Assembly: GCF_019880545.1 (NCBI RefSeq) | Contig: NZ_JAINVW010000003.1 | Span: 1,385,087 to 1,449,086, forward strand | Reading direction: 5' to 3' | DNA: 64,000 nt | DNA from: Flagellimonas meishanensis | GTDB lineage: Bacteria; Bacteroidota; Bacteroidia; Flavobacteriales; Flavobacteriaceae | Part shown: in pieces, positions 1-10,302 of the stretch | How positions within the stretch are numbered: the stretch's first letter is position 1 | Layout: each line of letters starts with the position of its first letter | The notes under the pieces: generated by a model | Seen by the model: only the letters and a program-made list of their open reading frames with translations | Database searches by the model: none | What the model was told of the DNA's origin: nothing | Translations under genes and position numbers: made by a program

Positions 1-470
1 TACCCCACTATAAAATTGTCCGGGATTTCCATGCCAACATAATCGATGGCATATTCCCCATTATAGACCTCGGACTTGTAAAACAGGGTGGCAATCTTAA
101 ACTCCTTTACGTTGGTCTGGGAGAAAAGGTGCACGAGTTGCTTCAGCGTCCTTCCCGTGTCTACTACATCCTCTAGGATTATCACGCTTTTGCCATCAAT
201 TTCTTGGGGAATATCCAATAAGGTTTCCACGATTCCGGTAGAGGTCAGGCCCTGATATGAGCTCAATCGAACAAACGAAACTTGACATGGATGGGGATAT
301 GCCTTCAAAAAATCGGACACGAACATAAAGGCTCCATTGAGGACGCCCACAAAAATGGGAACCTCATCCTTGTAGTCCCTGGCAATTTCATTGGCCACCT
401 TTTCAACGGCCGCCAAAATTTGCTCCTCCCTTAAAAAAGGTTTAAAATATTTATCATTGAGTTTGATCAA
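1..470 (-). CDS. hpt: hypoxanthine phosphoribosyltransferase, 3' end cut by window
   Basis: Purine salvage enzyme that joins hypoxanthine or guanine to PRPP, in the cytosol. The frame is open from the window edge to a TTG start at 470-468, which directly follows an in-frame stop and gives MIKLNDKYFK, a beginning I associate with flavobacterial Hpt. The PRPP-binding loop VIILEDVVDTGRT lies near residues 96-108. No ATG sits near the N-terminus, so TTG is the likely start. About 156 codons are visible, and the C-terminus runs off the left edge. It is divergent from purK, so salvage and de novo purine genes share one short promoter region. Family call is firm; the start is less so. Confidence 0.88.
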   Translation of the reverse strand, partial: MIKLNDKYFKPFLREEQILAAVEKVANEIARDYKDEVPIFVGVLNGAFMFVSDFLKAYPHPCQVSFVRLSSYQGLTSTGIVETLLDIPQEIDGKSVIILEDVVDTGRTLKQLVHLFSQTNVKEFKIATLFYKSEVYNGEYAIDYVGMEIPDNFIVG

Positions 471-494
471 TTAGTCTTCCATTTATCAGGTGCG

Positions 495-502
495 CAAAGA
501 TA
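495..502 (-). promoter_or_regulatory. Bacteroidota -7 element for hpt
   Basis: On the minus strand this reads TATCTTTG, a perfect match to the Bacteroidota -7 consensus TAnnTTTG. It lies 25 bases before the hpt TTG start. I see no clear TTTG at the -33 position. This is inference from consensus and placement. Confidence 0.5.
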
Positions 503-556
503 ACATTTTTTAGGGGTGGTTTTCCCTGTTGGTTTCCCCGCTTCATGGAATTCATG

Positions 557-564
557 TATTTTTG
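557..564 (+). promoter_or_regulatory. Bacteroidota -7 element for purK-purE
   Basis: TATTTTTG fits TAnnTTTG and lies 24 bases before the ATG at 588. Transcription from here would exclude the upstream in-frame start at 516, so it helps fix the purK start. The -33 element is weak. Confidence 0.45.
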
Positions 565-587
565 CTTTCATTCCAATCTGCAGGCCA

Positions 588-1742
588 ATGCATTTTTTTT
601 CTTCCGATTTTAAACTGGGTATTCTTGGGGGCGGACAACTGGGTAAGATGTTGCTCTATGAAACCCGTAAATGGGATATACAGACCAAGGTGATGGATGC
701 TTCCCCCGAGGCCCCATGCAAAATTTCATGTAACAAGTTTGTTCAGGGCGACCTTATGGATTTTGACGCGGTCTATAATTTTGGAAAAGATGTGGATGTA
801 CTCACCATAGAAATAGAAAATGTGAACATCGATGCCCTGGAAAAACTGGAGGATGAGGGCATAAAGGTATACCCGCCCTCCAGGGCCCTAAGGACAATTC
901 AGAACAAGGCAAAACAAAAATTGTTCTATACCGACCACGATATTCCCACGGTACCGTTCACGCGTTTCGCCTATACTTCTGAAATTGAGGATAGCATTCA
1001 AAACGGTGGGGTTCAACTTCCCTTTGTATGGAAAAGTGCCCAGTTTGGGTACGATGGGCAGGGCGTTAAGATCGTCAGGCACTTGGATGACCTGAAAAAT
1101 CTTCCCAATGTGGAATGCATTGCGGAGCGTTTGGTAGATTTCAAGAATGAACTTGCAGTTATCGTGGCCAGAAATACTTCAGGGGAGGTAAGGACCTACC
1201 CGGTCGTGGAAATGGAATTCCATCCAGAGGCCAATCAGGTGGAATATGTGATATGTCCCGCCCGCATCGACGAAGCCGTGGCAGAAAAAGCGCAGAAAGT
1301 GGCATTAAAGGTATCGGAACATTTGAATCATGTTGGGCTATTGGCGGTGGAACTTTTCCAAACGCAGGAAGATGCCATTTTGGTGAACGAGGTAGCGCCA
1401 AGGCCTCATAATAGTGGGCATTATAGCATAGAGGCCAGTTATACCAATCAATTTGAACAACATATCCGTGCCATTTTGGACCTGCCATTGGGCAAAACGG
1501 ACAGCAAGCTGGCCGGCATCATGGTGAACTTGGTGGGCTCGGAAGGGCATACCGGCGACGTGGTCTATGAAAACATGGAGGCCATTTTACAAATGGATGG
1601 GGTTACCCCACATATTTATGGCAAGAAACAGACCCGTCCGTTTCGCAAAATGGGCCATGTGACCATTGTGGATGAAAATATGGCCCGGGCCCGGGAAGTG
1701 GCACAAAAAGTAAAGGAAACCATTAACGTAGTAAGCAGATAA
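588..1742 (+). CDS. purK: 5-(carboxyamino)imidazole ribonucleotide synthase
   Basis: ATP-dependent carboxylation of AIR to N5-CAIR in de novo purine synthesis. The ATP-grasp protein is 384 residues, normal for the family. The N-terminal LGILGGGQLGKML (about residues 10-22) is the PurK nucleotide-fold signature, and EVAPRPHNSGH later in the protein is the ATP-grasp metal region. The start at 588 was chosen over 516 because it gives the usual short lead before GILGGGQLG and lies just after a -7 element. Three bases separate it from purE, so the two form an operon whose products act in consecutive steps. Confidence 0.95.
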   Translation: MHFFSSDFKLGILGGGQLGKMLLYETRKWDIQTKVMDASPEAPCKISCNKFVQGDLMDFDAVYNFGKDVDVLTIEIENVNIDALEKLEDEGIKVYPPSRALRTIQNKAKQKLFYTDHDIPTVPFTRFAYTSEIEDSIQNGGVQLPFVWKSAQFGYDGQGVKIVRHLDDLKNLPNVECIAERLVDFKNELAVIVARNTSGEVRTYPVVEMEFHPEANQVEYVICPARIDEAVAEKAQKVALKVSEHLNHVGLLAVELFQTQEDAILVNEVAPRPHNSGHYSIEASYTNQFEQHIRAILDLPLGKTDSKLAGIMVNLVGSEGHTGDVVYENMEAILQMDGVTPHIYGKKQTRPFRKMGHVTIVDENMARAREVAQKVKETINVVSR

Positions 1743-1745
1743 AGT

Positions 1746-2237
1746 ATGAGCAAAGTAGCCGTAATCATGGGAAGCACGAGCGACCTTCCCGTAATGCAGG
1801 AAGCCATAGATATTTTAAAGGGATTCGACATTGAAGTGGAGGTGGATATCGTTTCAGCCCACCGCACCCCTGAAAAACTGTTCGATTTTGGTAAAAATGC
1901 CCATAAAAAAGGATTTTCCGTCATTATTGCGGGTGCCGGTGGTGCCGCCCATCTACCAGGTATGGTAGCTTCCTTGTCACCACTTCCAGTAATCGGTGTA
2001 CCTGTAAAAAGCAGTAATTCCATCGATGGGTGGGATTCCGTCCTTTCCATTCTACAAATGCCGGGAGGTGTGCCGGTGGCCACCGTAGCTCTGAACGGTG
2101 CCAAAAATGCAGGCATATTGGCCGCGCAGATCATTGGAAGTTCAGACAGATGTGTCCTGGATAAGATTGAAGCCTACAAAGAGGGACTGAAGGAAAAGGT
2201 CATCAAAGGGGCGGAATCCATCAAAAAAGGAAAGTGA
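1746..2237 (+). CDS. purE: N5-CAIR mutase
   Basis: Converts N5-CAIR to CAIR, the step after PurK. The protein is 163 residues, the usual length of a class I bacterial PurE. Visible signatures are MGSTSDLP near residues 8-15, SAHRTP at 37-42, GAGGAAHLPGM, and the SSNSIDGWDSVLSILQMPGG segment of the active site. It lies three bases after purK and must be co-transcribed with it. Because PurK is present, this should be the N5-CAIR mutase (class I) rather than a class II AIR carboxylase. Confidence 0.96.
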   Translation: MSKVAVIMGSTSDLPVMQEAIDILKGFDIEVEVDIVSAHRTPEKLFDFGKNAHKKGFSVIIAGAGGAAHLPGMVASLSPLPVIGVPVKSSNSIDGWDSVLSILQMPGGVPVATVALNGAKNAGILAAQIIGSSDRCVLDKIEAYKEGLKEKVIKGAESIKKGK

Positions 2238-2286
2238 ACAACTAAAAAAATTCCATTACCAAAATATAATATCCCATATCCAGCAA

Positions 2287-4317
2287 ATGAACAATCCATT
2301 GCTCCAACCTTTTAATGAAGCCCCATTTTCAAAAATCACGAACGAACACTTCAAACCCGCTTTTTTGGAAGCCATTGAAAACGCAAAAAAGGAAATAGAT
2401 GACATCGTGCAAAATCCAGAACCGCCGTCCTTTCAGAACACCTTGGAGGCCCTAGAATTTTCTGGGCAGCAACTAGATCGGATTTCCAGCATTTTCTTCA
2501 ACCTGAATTCTGCGGAGACCAATGATGAAATTCAAAAAATAGCCCAAGAGGTCTCCCCAATGCTATCCGAGTTCAATAACGATGCTATTTTGAATGCGGG
2601 GCTTTTTGAACGGATCAAATCGGTTTACAACCAAAAAGCCAGCTTGGACCTTACCCCCGAACAGGATACTTTACTCGAAAAACGGTACAAAAAATTCAGT
2701 CGCAATGGGGCCAATCTTAAGGAAGAGCAAAAAATAAGACTGCGGGAAATCGATGCCGAGCTATCCAAATTGAAGTTGAAGTTTGGTGAAAATGTATTGG
2801 CCGAAACCAATAAATATGAACTATTGCTTGCCTCCGAAGAAGATGTAAAAGGGCTTCCCGAAGGAATCATGGAGGCCGCTGCCCAATTGGCCAAGTCAAA
2901 GGACAAAGAAGGCTGGCTTATCACCCTGGACTACCCCAGCTACATTCCCTTTATGAAATATGCAGAAAATAGGGCATTGCGAAAAGAATTATCCTTGGCC
3001 TTTGGCAGCAAAGGGTTCCATGGCGATGCGCTGGATAACCAAGACAACGTCCTGAAAATAGCAGGTCTCAGACATGAAAGGGCCAATCTATTGGGATATC
3101 GGACCCATGCACATTTTGTTTTGGAGGAACGCATGGCCGAAACCCCCGAAAAGGTAATGGATTTCCTCAACGAACTTTTGGAGAAAGCCATGCCCGCAGC
3201 CAAAAAGGAATTCAAGGAATTGGAAACGTTCGCAAAAGATCTGGATGGGATTGACCGTTTGGAAAAATGGGATAGTGCCTATTACTCCGAAAAGTTGAAG
3301 CAAAAAAAGTTCAATCTGGATGATGAAAAGCTGAAACCATATTTTAAACTGGAAAACGTAATCAACGGAGTATTTCAGGTTGCAGAAAAGTTGTTTGGGC
3401 TCCGTTTCCAAGAAGTCTTTGACGTGGACAAATACCATGATGAGGTAAAAACATACAGGGTGTTTGACGAATCCGAAAACTTCATTTCCCTGTTTTATGC
3501 CGATTTTCATCCCAGACCAGGAAAACGGGGTGGCGCCTGGATGACTTCCTATAGGTCACAATACATTCAAAATGGTGAAAACAACCGACCCCATATCTCC
3601 AATGTGTGCAATTTCACAAGATCAACAGCCTCCAAACCGTCTTTGCTCACTTTCAACGAAGTGACCACGCTCTTCCATGAGTTTGGGCATGCTTTGCATG
3701 GTATGCTGGCCAACACCACCTATCCGGGCCTTTCCGGAACCTCTGTTTACTGGGATTTTGTGGAACTCCCCAGCCAGATCATGGAAAACTGGTGTTACGA
3801 GAAAGAGGCCTTAGCTCTTTTTGCGCACCATTATGAGACCGGCGAAGTGATTCCGATGGAATTGGTGGAAAAAATTAAGGAATCTGCCACCTTTCAGGAG
3901 GGGATGGCCACGGTAAGGCAATTGAGCTTTGGGTTTTTGGATATGGCTTGGCATGGCACCGACCCATCCCAGGCGGACGATGTGAAGACCCATGAGATTG
4001 AGGCGTTTAAGAATACCTCATTGTTTCCAGAAACGCCAGAAACCTGCATGAGCACATCGTTCTCCCATATTTTTCAAGGTGGGTATTCCTCTGGCTACTA
4101 CAGCTACAAATGGGCTGAGGTATTGGATGCAGATGCTTTTGCGTTTTTTAAGGAACACGGCATTTTCAACAAGGAAATAGCAAATAAGTTCAAGGAACAT
4201 ATACTTTCAAAAGGAGGTACCGAGAACCCGATGGAACTGTACAAACGTTTCAGGGGTGCCGAACCCCAAATTGAGCCCTTGTTGGAGCGTGCAGGTCTCA
4301 TCAAAAAGGCAAGTTGA
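2287..4317 (+). CDS. M3 family oligopeptidase (Dcp/oligopeptidase A type)
   Basis: Zinc metallopeptidase that degrades short peptides. At 676 residues it has the full-length M3 fold with a helical N-terminal part. The catalytic motif HEFGH is at residues 464-468 and the third zinc ligand is probably Glu493 in FVELPSQ. The late segment SHIFQGGYSSGYYSYKWAEVLDADAF is typical of Dcp and OpdA proteins (substrate-binding tyrosines). I see no signal peptide, so it is probably cytosolic. It lies 49 bases after purE and could be read through from it, although function gives no reason for coupling. Dcp versus OpdA cannot be settled by eye. Confidence 0.9.
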   Translation: MNNPLLQPFNEAPFSKITNEHFKPAFLEAIENAKKEIDDIVQNPEPPSFQNTLEALEFSGQQLDRISSIFFNLNSAETNDEIQKIAQEVSPMLSEFNNDAILNAGLFERIKSVYNQKASLDLTPEQDTLLEKRYKKFSRNGANLKEEQKIRLREIDAELSKLKLKFGENVLAETNKYELLLASEEDVKGLPEGIMEAAAQLAKSKDKEGWLITLDYPSYIPFMKYAENRALRKELSLAFGSKGFHGDALDNQDNVLKIAGLRHERANLLGYRTHAHFVLEERMAETPEKVMDFLNELLEKAMPAAKKEFKELETFAKDLDGIDRLEKWDSAYYSEKLKQKKFNLDDEKLKPYFKLENVINGVFQVAEKLFGLRFQEVFDVDKYHDEVKTYRVFDESENFISLFYADFHPRPGKRGGAWMTSYRSQYIQNGENNRPHISNVCNFTRSTASKPSLLTFNEVTTLFHEFGHALHGMLANTTYPGLSGTSVYWDFVELPSQIMENWCYEKEALALFAHHYETGEVIPMELVEKIKESATFQEGMATVRQLSFGFLDMAWHGTDPSQADDVKTHEIEAFKNTSLFPETPETCMSTSFSHIFQGGYSSGYYSYKWAEVLDADAFAFFKEHGIFNKEIANKFKEHILSKGGTENPMELYKRFRGAEPQIEPLLERAGLIKKAS

Positions 4318-4403
4318 TGGTATTCTCGATACAAAAAGAACATATAGCGTTAAAGCCATGTAGTGATTGTGCAAAATCCACTATTTTTGAGCTTCGATAA
4401 ACC

Positions 4404-4958
4404 ATGGCAGCACATAAACTTCATCCTGAAAACTGGGTAGACCACTATGCGGATTACTTGTTCAATTACGCAGTGGCCCGGGTCAGTGATGCGGAGATTG
4501 CCAAGGACCTGGTCCAGGAAACCTTTATCGCCGGACTGAACTCCGCAAAAAATTATAAGGGGGATGCGGCCGAACGTACATGGCTCATTGCCATCTTAAA
4601 ACGGAAGGTGATCGATCATTACCGAAAAATCAATTCCAAGAAAGGAAAGGCTGAAGTGCGAATCAACTATAGCGATAATACCGATTCGGAAGGAGATTGG
4701 CTGGAAGAACAGGTGGCGGACCCTTTTAGCCAAGATGGCGACAATATCCTTGAAAATGAGGAACTTGGCCTGGCCATCCAGGAATGTATATCAAAATTGC
4801 CAAAAAAGCAGTCGCAAGTATTTATGATGAAAACGGTGCAGGGAATGGCCACCGAAGATATTTGTAATGAACTGGGCATAAATCCGTCCAATCTGTGGGT
4901 AATGATCCACAGGGCAAGAACGGCACTCATGGGTTGTTTAAATGAAAATTGGTTTTAG
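4404..4958 (+). CDS. ECF-type RNA polymerase sigma factor
   Basis: Sigma-70 family factor of 184 residues. Region 2 spans roughly residues 15-80, with EIAKDLVQETFIAGL and AERTWLIAILKRKVIDHYRK. Region 4 spans roughly 125-175, with LPKKQSQVFMMKTVQG and an HTH ending NLWVMIHRARTALMGCL. Between them lies an acidic linker (SDNTDSEGDWLEEQVADPF). It is followed after two bases by a small ZAS-type protein, the standard ECF sigma/anti-sigma arrangement. The regulon is unknown. Confidence 0.9.
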   Translation: MAAHKLHPENWVDHYADYLFNYAVARVSDAEIAKDLVQETFIAGLNSAKNYKGDAAERTWLIAILKRKVIDHYRKINSKKGKAEVRINYSDNTDSEGDWLEEQVADPFSQDGDNILENEELGLAIQECISKLPKKQSQVFMMKTVQGMATEDICNELGINPSNLWVMIHRARTALMGCLNENWF

Positions 4959-4960
4959 TT

Positions 4961-5191
4961 ATGAAGATTTCATGTGAAGAGGCATCACATATCTGCACCA
5001 GATCTCAATATGAAGAGGCAAGCTTTTGGGAAATCCTGAAGCTTCGCTTGCATATTCTTTATTGTAAAGCGTGTGCTAAATTCTCCAAAAAGAATAAAAC
5101 ACTGACCTCACTTTGTGATCGAGCCGACCTGCACACCCTTTCTGATAGCGAGAAAGAGGCCATGAAAAATGAATTGGAGAAACAATTTTAG
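4961..5191 (+). CDS. small ZAS-type zinc-binding anti-sigma factor candidate
   Basis: A 76-residue soluble protein whose ATG lies two bases after the sigma factor stop. It carries H31-x3-C35-x2-C38 (HILYCKAC), the core of the ZAS zinc-binding anti-sigma fold, plus Cys5, His10 and Cys12 near the N-terminus that could supply the remaining ligand. There is no membrane segment, so sensing would be cytosolic, or the zinc site itself may respond to redox or metal. The start at 4961 was preferred over 4949, which lies inside the sigma gene. Its stop overlaps the stop of the convergent downstream gene by four bases. Confidence 0.75.
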   Translation: MKISCEEASHICTRSQYEEASFWEILKLRLHILYCKACAKFSKKNKTLTSLCDRADLHTLSDSEKEAMKNELEKQF

Positions 5192-6012
5192 AAAAATCGG
5201 TCGGCCAACCTGAAAAGCATAAGCCATAAAATCGGTATACCCTCTACCCAAAAAGACGCAAAATAGTTCGATTGCCGCCTTTGGTCAATCAAAAAAAGCA
5301 CCATCAGAACAATGACCAAAACGGAACGCAATACGATTTCCTTCAGAGCAATAGCATCCCGAAAAAAGGTCAATGTGTAAAAAACAATGATCAACAGCAT
5401 ACCTAATCTTTGGGTTCTTGAGGGGCCCATCACCTGAGGCAAAGTCCTCAAAGCCCTATCGTCCCGCTCCATATCCCGAATCTCAAAAGGCAATATCAAC
5501 ACCAAAACAAGAATGAACCGCTGGAAGAACAGTATCCACAAATCCCATGTTGGGGAAAGTGCAGCATCCAACACGGGGAGCAGGAACGTGAAACCAGTCC
5601 ATACCAAGGCCACAATATAAATCTTAAACCCTCCCAAACTCCTCAGGTTCTTTGCATTGGGCAACATGGGAACCGCGTAGAGTGCCGACAGGACTCCCAA
5701 AACAAGAACGGCAATCCAAATATTCAAGGAAAGATGCCATAAAAAAAAGATGGCCAAACCAAAGGAGAAAAAGCTGAAGATTTGGATGGCCCTTTGGTAA
5801 GCCGTGGAGACAATCAAATATTTATGTGCCTCCACCCCATACTTCACAAAATTGTAGCAGACCACAGTACCAAAAAAAACAAACCCAAGCAGCAAAAAAT
5901 TATAGGGAATTAACAGCAATTCAAAAGAAATGGCAGTAAGCGAAGCAACAGCCAAAGACACGTGTACACTGGCATTGATGTAAAAATTTAGGACGAACTT
6001 TAGTGTGCGCAT
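5188..6012 (-). CDS. UbiA-like multi-pass membrane protein
   Basis: A 274-residue, strongly hydrophobic protein with about eight membrane segments. [22 protein letters not shown] resembles the second Asp-rich motif of UbiA prenyltransferases. The first motif is not canonical ([13 protein letters not shown] in place of NDxxDxxxD). This suggests a UbiA-superfamily relative rather than a proven prenyltransferase. It is convergent with the ZAS gene (stop codons overlap) and divergent from gcvP. The substrate is unknown. Confidence 0.65.
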   Translation of the reverse strand: MRTLKFVLNFYINASVHVSLAVASLTAISFELLLIPYNFLLLGFVFFGTVVCYNFVKYGVEAHKYLIVSTAYQRAIQIFSFFSFGLAIFFLWHLSLNIWIAVLVLGVLSALYAVPMLPNAKNLRSLGGFKIYIVALVWTGFTFLLPVLDAALSPTWDLWILFFQRFILVLVLILPFEIRDMERDDRALRTLPQVMGPSRTQRLGMLLIIVFYTLTFFRDAIALKEIVLRSVLVIVLMVLFLIDQRRQSNYFASFWVEGIPILWLMLFRLADRFF

Positions 6013-6110
6013 CGATCCAAGAATTGGTTGGAACCGCCGATGGTTGATTTGCGGTTAACAACTTTGATTTGGTCTCCATCAAAATTGCCTTTTTTCATCG
6101 AATTTATCCC

Positions 6111-6118
6111 TAATTTTG
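6111..6118 (+). promoter_or_regulatory. Bacteroidota -7 element for gcvP
   Basis: TAATTTTG fits TAnnTTTG and lies 20 bases before the ATG at 6139. It supports that ATG over the upstream in-frame start at 6028. A possible -33 TTG lies at 6085-6087. Confidence 0.5.
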
Positions 6119-6138
6119 TGCACTTTATTGGATTGAAT

Positions 6139-8991
6139 ATGAATACAGAAGTATTTGCTGCCAGACACATTGGCATAACAGAAAGGGATTTGCCAAAAAT
6201 GTTTGGGACCATCGGTGTGGAAACCTTGGAACAATTGATTTATGAGACCATTCCCAATGACATCAAACTGAAACAGCCGCTAAACCTTCCAAAAGGCGTA
6301 AGTGAGCATGAGTTTTTGAACCACCTCCAGGAACTGTCAAACAAAAACAAGGTGTTCAAGACCTTCATCGGATTGGGTTACCATGAATCATTGACTCCAT
6401 CTGTGATCAAGAGAAATATTCTTGAAAACCCAGGTTGGTATACGGCCTATACGCCTTATCAAGCCGAAATTGCTCAAGGAAGATTGGAAGCACTGCTCAA
6501 TTTTCAAACCATGGTGAGCGACCTAACTGGAATGGAACTTGCAAATGCTTCCCTTTTGGATGAAAGCACCGCCGCAGCAGAAGCCATGACCATGTTGTTC
6601 GATGTCCGCTCCAGACAACAGAAAAAAGACGGTGCAGTCAAATTTTTTGTATCCGAGGAAATCCTTCCGCAGACCCTGAGCCTGCTCAAAACCCGTTCCA
6701 TTCCATTGGGGATTGAACTGATTGTTGGCAACCATGAGACTTTTGATTTCTCCGAAGATTGTTATGGCGCCATACTACAATATCCTGGAAAACACGGACA
6801 GATTCACGATTATGCCGGTTTTGTGCAAAAAGCGAAGGAAAAGGACATAAAAGTGGCTGTAGCTGCCGATATTCTGAGCCTGGTCCTACTTACACCTCCA
6901 GGAGAATGGGGAGTGGACGTGGTTGTGGGCACCACCCAGCGATTTGGAATTCCTTTGGGCTATGGTGGGCCCCATGCAGCCTTCTTTGCCACCAAGGAAG
7001 AATACAAAAGAAGCATTCCGGGAAGAATAATCGGGGTTACCAAGGACACCGATGGCAATCGAGCCCTCAGAATGGCGCTGCAGACTCGGGAACAGCACAT
7101 AAAAAGGGATAAGGCCACTTCCAACATCTGCACGGCACAGGTATTGCTGGCCGTAATGGCTGGTATGTATGCCGTGTACCATGGCCCGGAAGGACTGAAA
7201 TACATTGCGGGCAAAGTGCATTCACAAACCAAGCGATTGGCCCAAGGCCTGGAGGATTTGGGCATAAAACAACGCAACACGGCCTTTTTTGATACAATCC
7301 AATTACAGGTACCGAATGTTGCTTCGCTTAGAAAATTAATGGAAGAAAAAAGTATCAACCTGAACTATATTGATGATACCCATGTCTCCATTTCATTAAA
7401 TGAAGCCACCTCCGAACAAGATCTTGAGCGGGTTTTGGAGTGTTTTGCCTCATCACAAAAAACAAAAGACAATGCTGCGCTTCCTTCCGGGGCAAAAGAA
7501 GTGTTGCCTGCTTCCCTTAGGCGCAAATCATCTTTTTTGGAGCATGATGTATTCAATTCATACCATTCTGAAACCGAATTGATGCGCTACATCAAAAAGC
7601 TGGAACGCAAGGACCTTGCATTGAACCATTCCATGATCTCATTGGGCAGCTGCACCATGAAATTGAACGCCGCTTCGGAAATGTTGCCGCTGAGTTGGGC
7701 CAATTGGGGCAACATTCACCCCTTTGTTCCATTGGACCAAGCAAAAGGATACCAAGAAATGATTACATCCCTGGAGCACCAACTGAATGAGATCACAGGG
7801 TTTGCAGCCACTTCCCTACAGCCAAATTCTGGGGCGCAAGGCGAATATGCAGGGCTCATGGTAATCCGAGCCTATCATGAATCCCGAGGGGAAGGACATC
7901 GCAACATATGCATCATTCCTGCTTCCGCCCACGGTACCAATCCGGCATCCGCCGTAATGGCCGGCATGCAGGTTGTTGTGACCAAAACCGATGAAAGAGG
8001 AAACATTGATGTCATAGATCTGGAAGAAAAAGTAAAACTCCATTCAGAAAACTTGGCAGCTTTGATGGTCACCTACCCATCCACCCATGGCGTTTTCGAA
8101 TCTTCCATAATCAAGATAACACAATTGATACACGAGCACGGCGGACAAGTATATATGGACGGTGCCAATATGAACGCGCAAGTTGGACTGACAAATCCAG
8201 CCACCATTGGAGCCGACGTTTGTCACCTGAACCTGCACAAGACCTTTGCCATTCCCCACGGAGGAGGAGGTCCCGGTGTGGGGCCCATCTGTGTGGCCGA
8301 ACAACTGAAACCCTTTCTTCCAGGCAATCCGGTGGTGGAAACTGGTGGAAAACAGGCCATAACGGCCATTTCTGCTGCTCCTTGGGGCAGTGCCCTGGCG
8401 TGCCTTATATCCTACGGATATATAAAGATGTTGGGCGCGGAAGGATTGACCAATGCCACAAAAGTGGCCATTCTCAATGCCAATTACATCAAGGGCCGTC
8501 TTAAGGGGAAATTTGAAGTGCTGTATACCGGAGAAAGAGGAAGAGCGGCCCACGAAATGATCATTGACTGTAGGCCATTCAAGGAACAGGGAATCGAAGT
8601 GACTGATATTGCCAAAAGATTGATGGATTATGGGTTCCATGCCCCTACCGTTTCATTTCCGGTTGCAGGGACCATGATGATAGAGCCAACGGAAAGTGAG
8701 AGTTTGGTGGAACTGGACAAATTCTGCGATGCCATGATCTCCATCCGAAGTGAAATTGATGAGGCAACCGCCGATGAACCGAACAACGTTTTGAAAAATG
8801 CGCCCCATACCTTGGACATGGTTACCAGCGATTCCTGGGAGTATCCATACAGCCGACAAAAGGCCGCATTCCCATTGCCTTACGTTTCGGAGAACAAATT
8901 TTGGCCCAGTATCCGACGGACTGATGAAGCTTTTGGGGATCGTAATTTAATCTGCACCTGTGCACCCATAGAAGCATACGCCGAGGTATAG
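6139..8991 (+). CDS. gcvP: glycine dehydrogenase (decarboxylating), P-protein
   Basis: PLP-dependent P-protein of the glycine cleavage system. It decarboxylates glycine and passes the aminomethyl group to lipoyl GcvH. The protein is 950 residues and holds both halves of the fused P-protein, as in other non-split GcvPs. The PLP lysine is Lys701 in [18 protein letters not shown], and the glycine-rich stretch after it is diagnostic. The start at 6139 gives [12 protein letters not shown], a usual beginning in this group. It is monocistronic, with its own -7 element and a strong terminator at 9017-9052. gcvT and gcvH are not in the window. Confidence 0.97.
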   Translation: MNTEVFAARHIGITERDLPKMFGTIGVETLEQLIYETIPNDIKLKQPLNLPKGVSEHEFLNHLQELSNKNKVFKTFIGLGYHESLTPSVIKRNILENPGWYTAYTPYQAEIAQGRLEALLNFQTMVSDLTGMELANASLLDESTAAAEAMTMLFDVRSRQQKKDGAVKFFVSEEILPQTLSLLKTRSIPLGIELIVGNHETFDFSEDCYGAILQYPGKHGQIHDYAGFVQKAKEKDIKVAVAADILSLVLLTPPGEWGVDVVVGTTQRFGIPLGYGGPHAAFFATKEEYKRSIPGRIIGVTKDTDGNRALRMALQTREQHIKRDKATSNICTAQVLLAVMAGMYAVYHGPEGLKYIAGKVHSQTKRLAQGLEDLGIKQRNTAFFDTIQLQVPNVASLRKLMEEKSINLNYIDDTHVSISLNEATSEQDLERVLECFASSQKTKDNAALPSGAKEVLPASLRRKSSFLEHDVFNSYHSETELMRYIKKLERKDLALNHSMISLGSCTMKLNAASEMLPLSWANWGNIHPFVPLDQAKGYQEMITSLEHQLNEITGFAATSLQPNSGAQGEYAGLMVIRAYHESRGEGHRNICIIPASAHGTNPASAVMAGMQVVVTKTDERGNIDVIDLEEKVKLHSENLAALMVTYPSTHGVFESSIIKITQLIHEHGGQVYMDGANMNAQVGLTNPATIGADVCHLNLHKTFAIPHGGGGPGVGPICVAEQLKPFLPGNPVVETGGKQAITAISAAPWGSALACLISYGYIKMLGAEGLTNATKVAILNANYIKGRLKGKFEVLYTGERGRAAHEMIIDCRPFKEQGIEVTDIAKRLMDYGFHAPTVSFPVAGTMMIEPTESESLVELDKFCDAMISIRSEIDEATADEPNNVLKNAPHTLDMVTSDSWEYPYSRQKAAFPLPYVSENKFWPSIRRTDEAFGDRNLICTCAPIEAYAEV

Positions 8992-9016
8992 GAAAAGTCG
9001 GAAATACATCGATTTC

Positions 9017-9052
9017 AGTGGAAATATTCTAGAAGTATTTCCACTTTTTTTT
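9017..9052 (+). terminator. Rho-independent terminator of gcvP
   Basis: Perfect inverted repeat GTGGAAATA / TATTTCCAC (9018-9026 and 9036-9044) with a nine-base loop, followed by eight T residues. It lies 26 bases after the gcvP stop. Confidence 0.88.
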
Positions 9053-9151
9053 GCAAATACAGGGTGAAAGTAATATTGAGCATCGTAGAAAACATGGGGC
9101 TGGCATGCCCCACTGGTACCAAAGCAACTATCTTTCCTGTAAAACCTCGAT

Positions 9152-10210
9152 ATGAAAATAGGCATTAGCGGTACAGGAAGTTACATTCCATCCATCATCA
9201 CAAAAAATGAAGCTTTTCTGCATCATGATTTTTTGAGCACTGATGGAACCAAAATTGGGTACGAGAATGCCGTTATCATCGAAAAATTTCAATCCATTAC
9301 CGGAATTTCCGAAAGACGCTATGCTAGACCGGAGCTGAACACTTCAGATTTGGGGCATTTGGCAGCTGAAAAAGCAATCGAAGATGCCGGTATTGACCGC
9401 GAAGCGTTGGATTATATCATCTTCGCGCACAACTTTGGGGATATTGAGCATGGAAAAATTCAAGGGGACACGCTTCCAAGTCTTGCCACCCGAGTAAAGC
9501 ATTTGCTAAGGGTAAAAAACCCAAAATGCGTGGCGTACGATATGATCTTCGGTTGCCCTGGTTGGATTGAGGGTGTAATCCAGGCCAATGCCTTTATCAA
9601 AAGTGGGATGGCCAAAACCTGTTTGGTGATTGGTGCAGAGACCCTTTCCAGGGTTGTTGATGAACATGATAGGGACAGCATGATCTATTCGGATGGCGCT
9701 GGAGCGGCAATAGTTCAAGCCAATACAGAAAATGGGGAAATATTGGGCCACGCATCGGTCACCCATGCCAATGGTGAGGCCTATTACCTGTTTTTTGACA
9801 AGACCAATAACGAGGAAGGCTGTCCGAACACACGATACATCAAAATGCATGGCCGAAAAATCTATGAATTTGCATGTACCCACGTTCCAACAGCAATGGC
9901 CGAGTGTTTGGACAATAGTGGCATTACCATTGATGAGGTGAAGAAAATATTCATCCATCAGGCCAATGAAAAAATGGACGAGGCCATCATCAAACGATTC
10001 TACAGATTATATAACAAAGAAGTTCCAGAGGATATCATGCCCATGAGTATTCATAAATTGGGCAACAGCTCCGTAGCCACAATTCCCACCCTGTTCGATC
10101 TGGTGCGAAAAGGGGAAATGCAACCTCATAAGGTGGACAAGGGAGATGTTGTGATTTTTGCCAGTGTGGGTGCCGGAATGAACATCAATGCCATTGTTTA
10201 TCGATATTAG
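9152..10210 (+). CDS. 3-oxoacyl-ACP synthase III-like enzyme
   Basis: Thiolase-fold condensing enzyme of 352 residues. The catalytic triad is visible: Cys135 in IFGCPGW, the His of IFIHQAN, and the Asn of LGNSSVATIP. The fold is FabH-like, but the N-terminal region (IGYENAVIIEKFQSITGISERRYA) is longer than in housekeeping FabH. It may be a specialised KAS III that takes a non-acetyl starter. The gene has no fab neighbours. A methyltransferase and a glycosyltransferase follow on the same strand, which could mean a small lipid-modification set; that link is inference. Confidence 0.8.
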   Translation: MKIGISGTGSYIPSIITKNEAFLHHDFLSTDGTKIGYENAVIIEKFQSITGISERRYARPELNTSDLGHLAAEKAIEDAGIDREALDYIIFAHNFGDIEHGKIQGDTLPSLATRVKHLLRVKNPKCVAYDMIFGCPGWIEGVIQANAFIKSGMAKTCLVIGAETLSRVVDEHDRDSMIYSDGAGAAIVQANTENGEILGHASVTHANGEAYYLFFDKTNNEEGCPNTRYIKMHGRKIYEFACTHVPTAMAECLDNSGITIDEVKKIFIHQANEKMDEAIIKRFYRLYNKEVPEDIMPMSIHKLGNSSVATIPTLFDLVRKGEMQPHKVDKGDVVIFASVGAGMNINAIVYRY

Positions 10211-10282
10211 GACCAAAAACACCGTCTTGCTTTCCCGTCTAGCTTAAACACAGGATGCAAATTTCATTGGGATTTCTAATTT

Positions 10283-10300
10283 GTTTTTTGGACTTTTAGC
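10283..10300 (+). promoter_or_regulatory. 18-base leader motif, copy 1
   Basis: GTTTTTTGGACTTTTAGC ends two bases before the methyltransferase ATG. It recurs with one mismatch at exactly the same spacing before the glycosyltransferase (10961-10978). It may be a promoter-proximal or translational signal; its function is unknown. Confidence 0.4.
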
Positions 10301-10302
10301 AA

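Noticed and set aside
6028..6138. 37-residue N-terminal extension of gcvP
   Set aside because: It lies upstream of the TAATTTTG -7 element and is not P-protein-like.
8044..8640. Long minus-strand frame of 198 codons inside gcvP
   Set aside because: Antisense shadow of a highly conserved gene; its translation has no family features.
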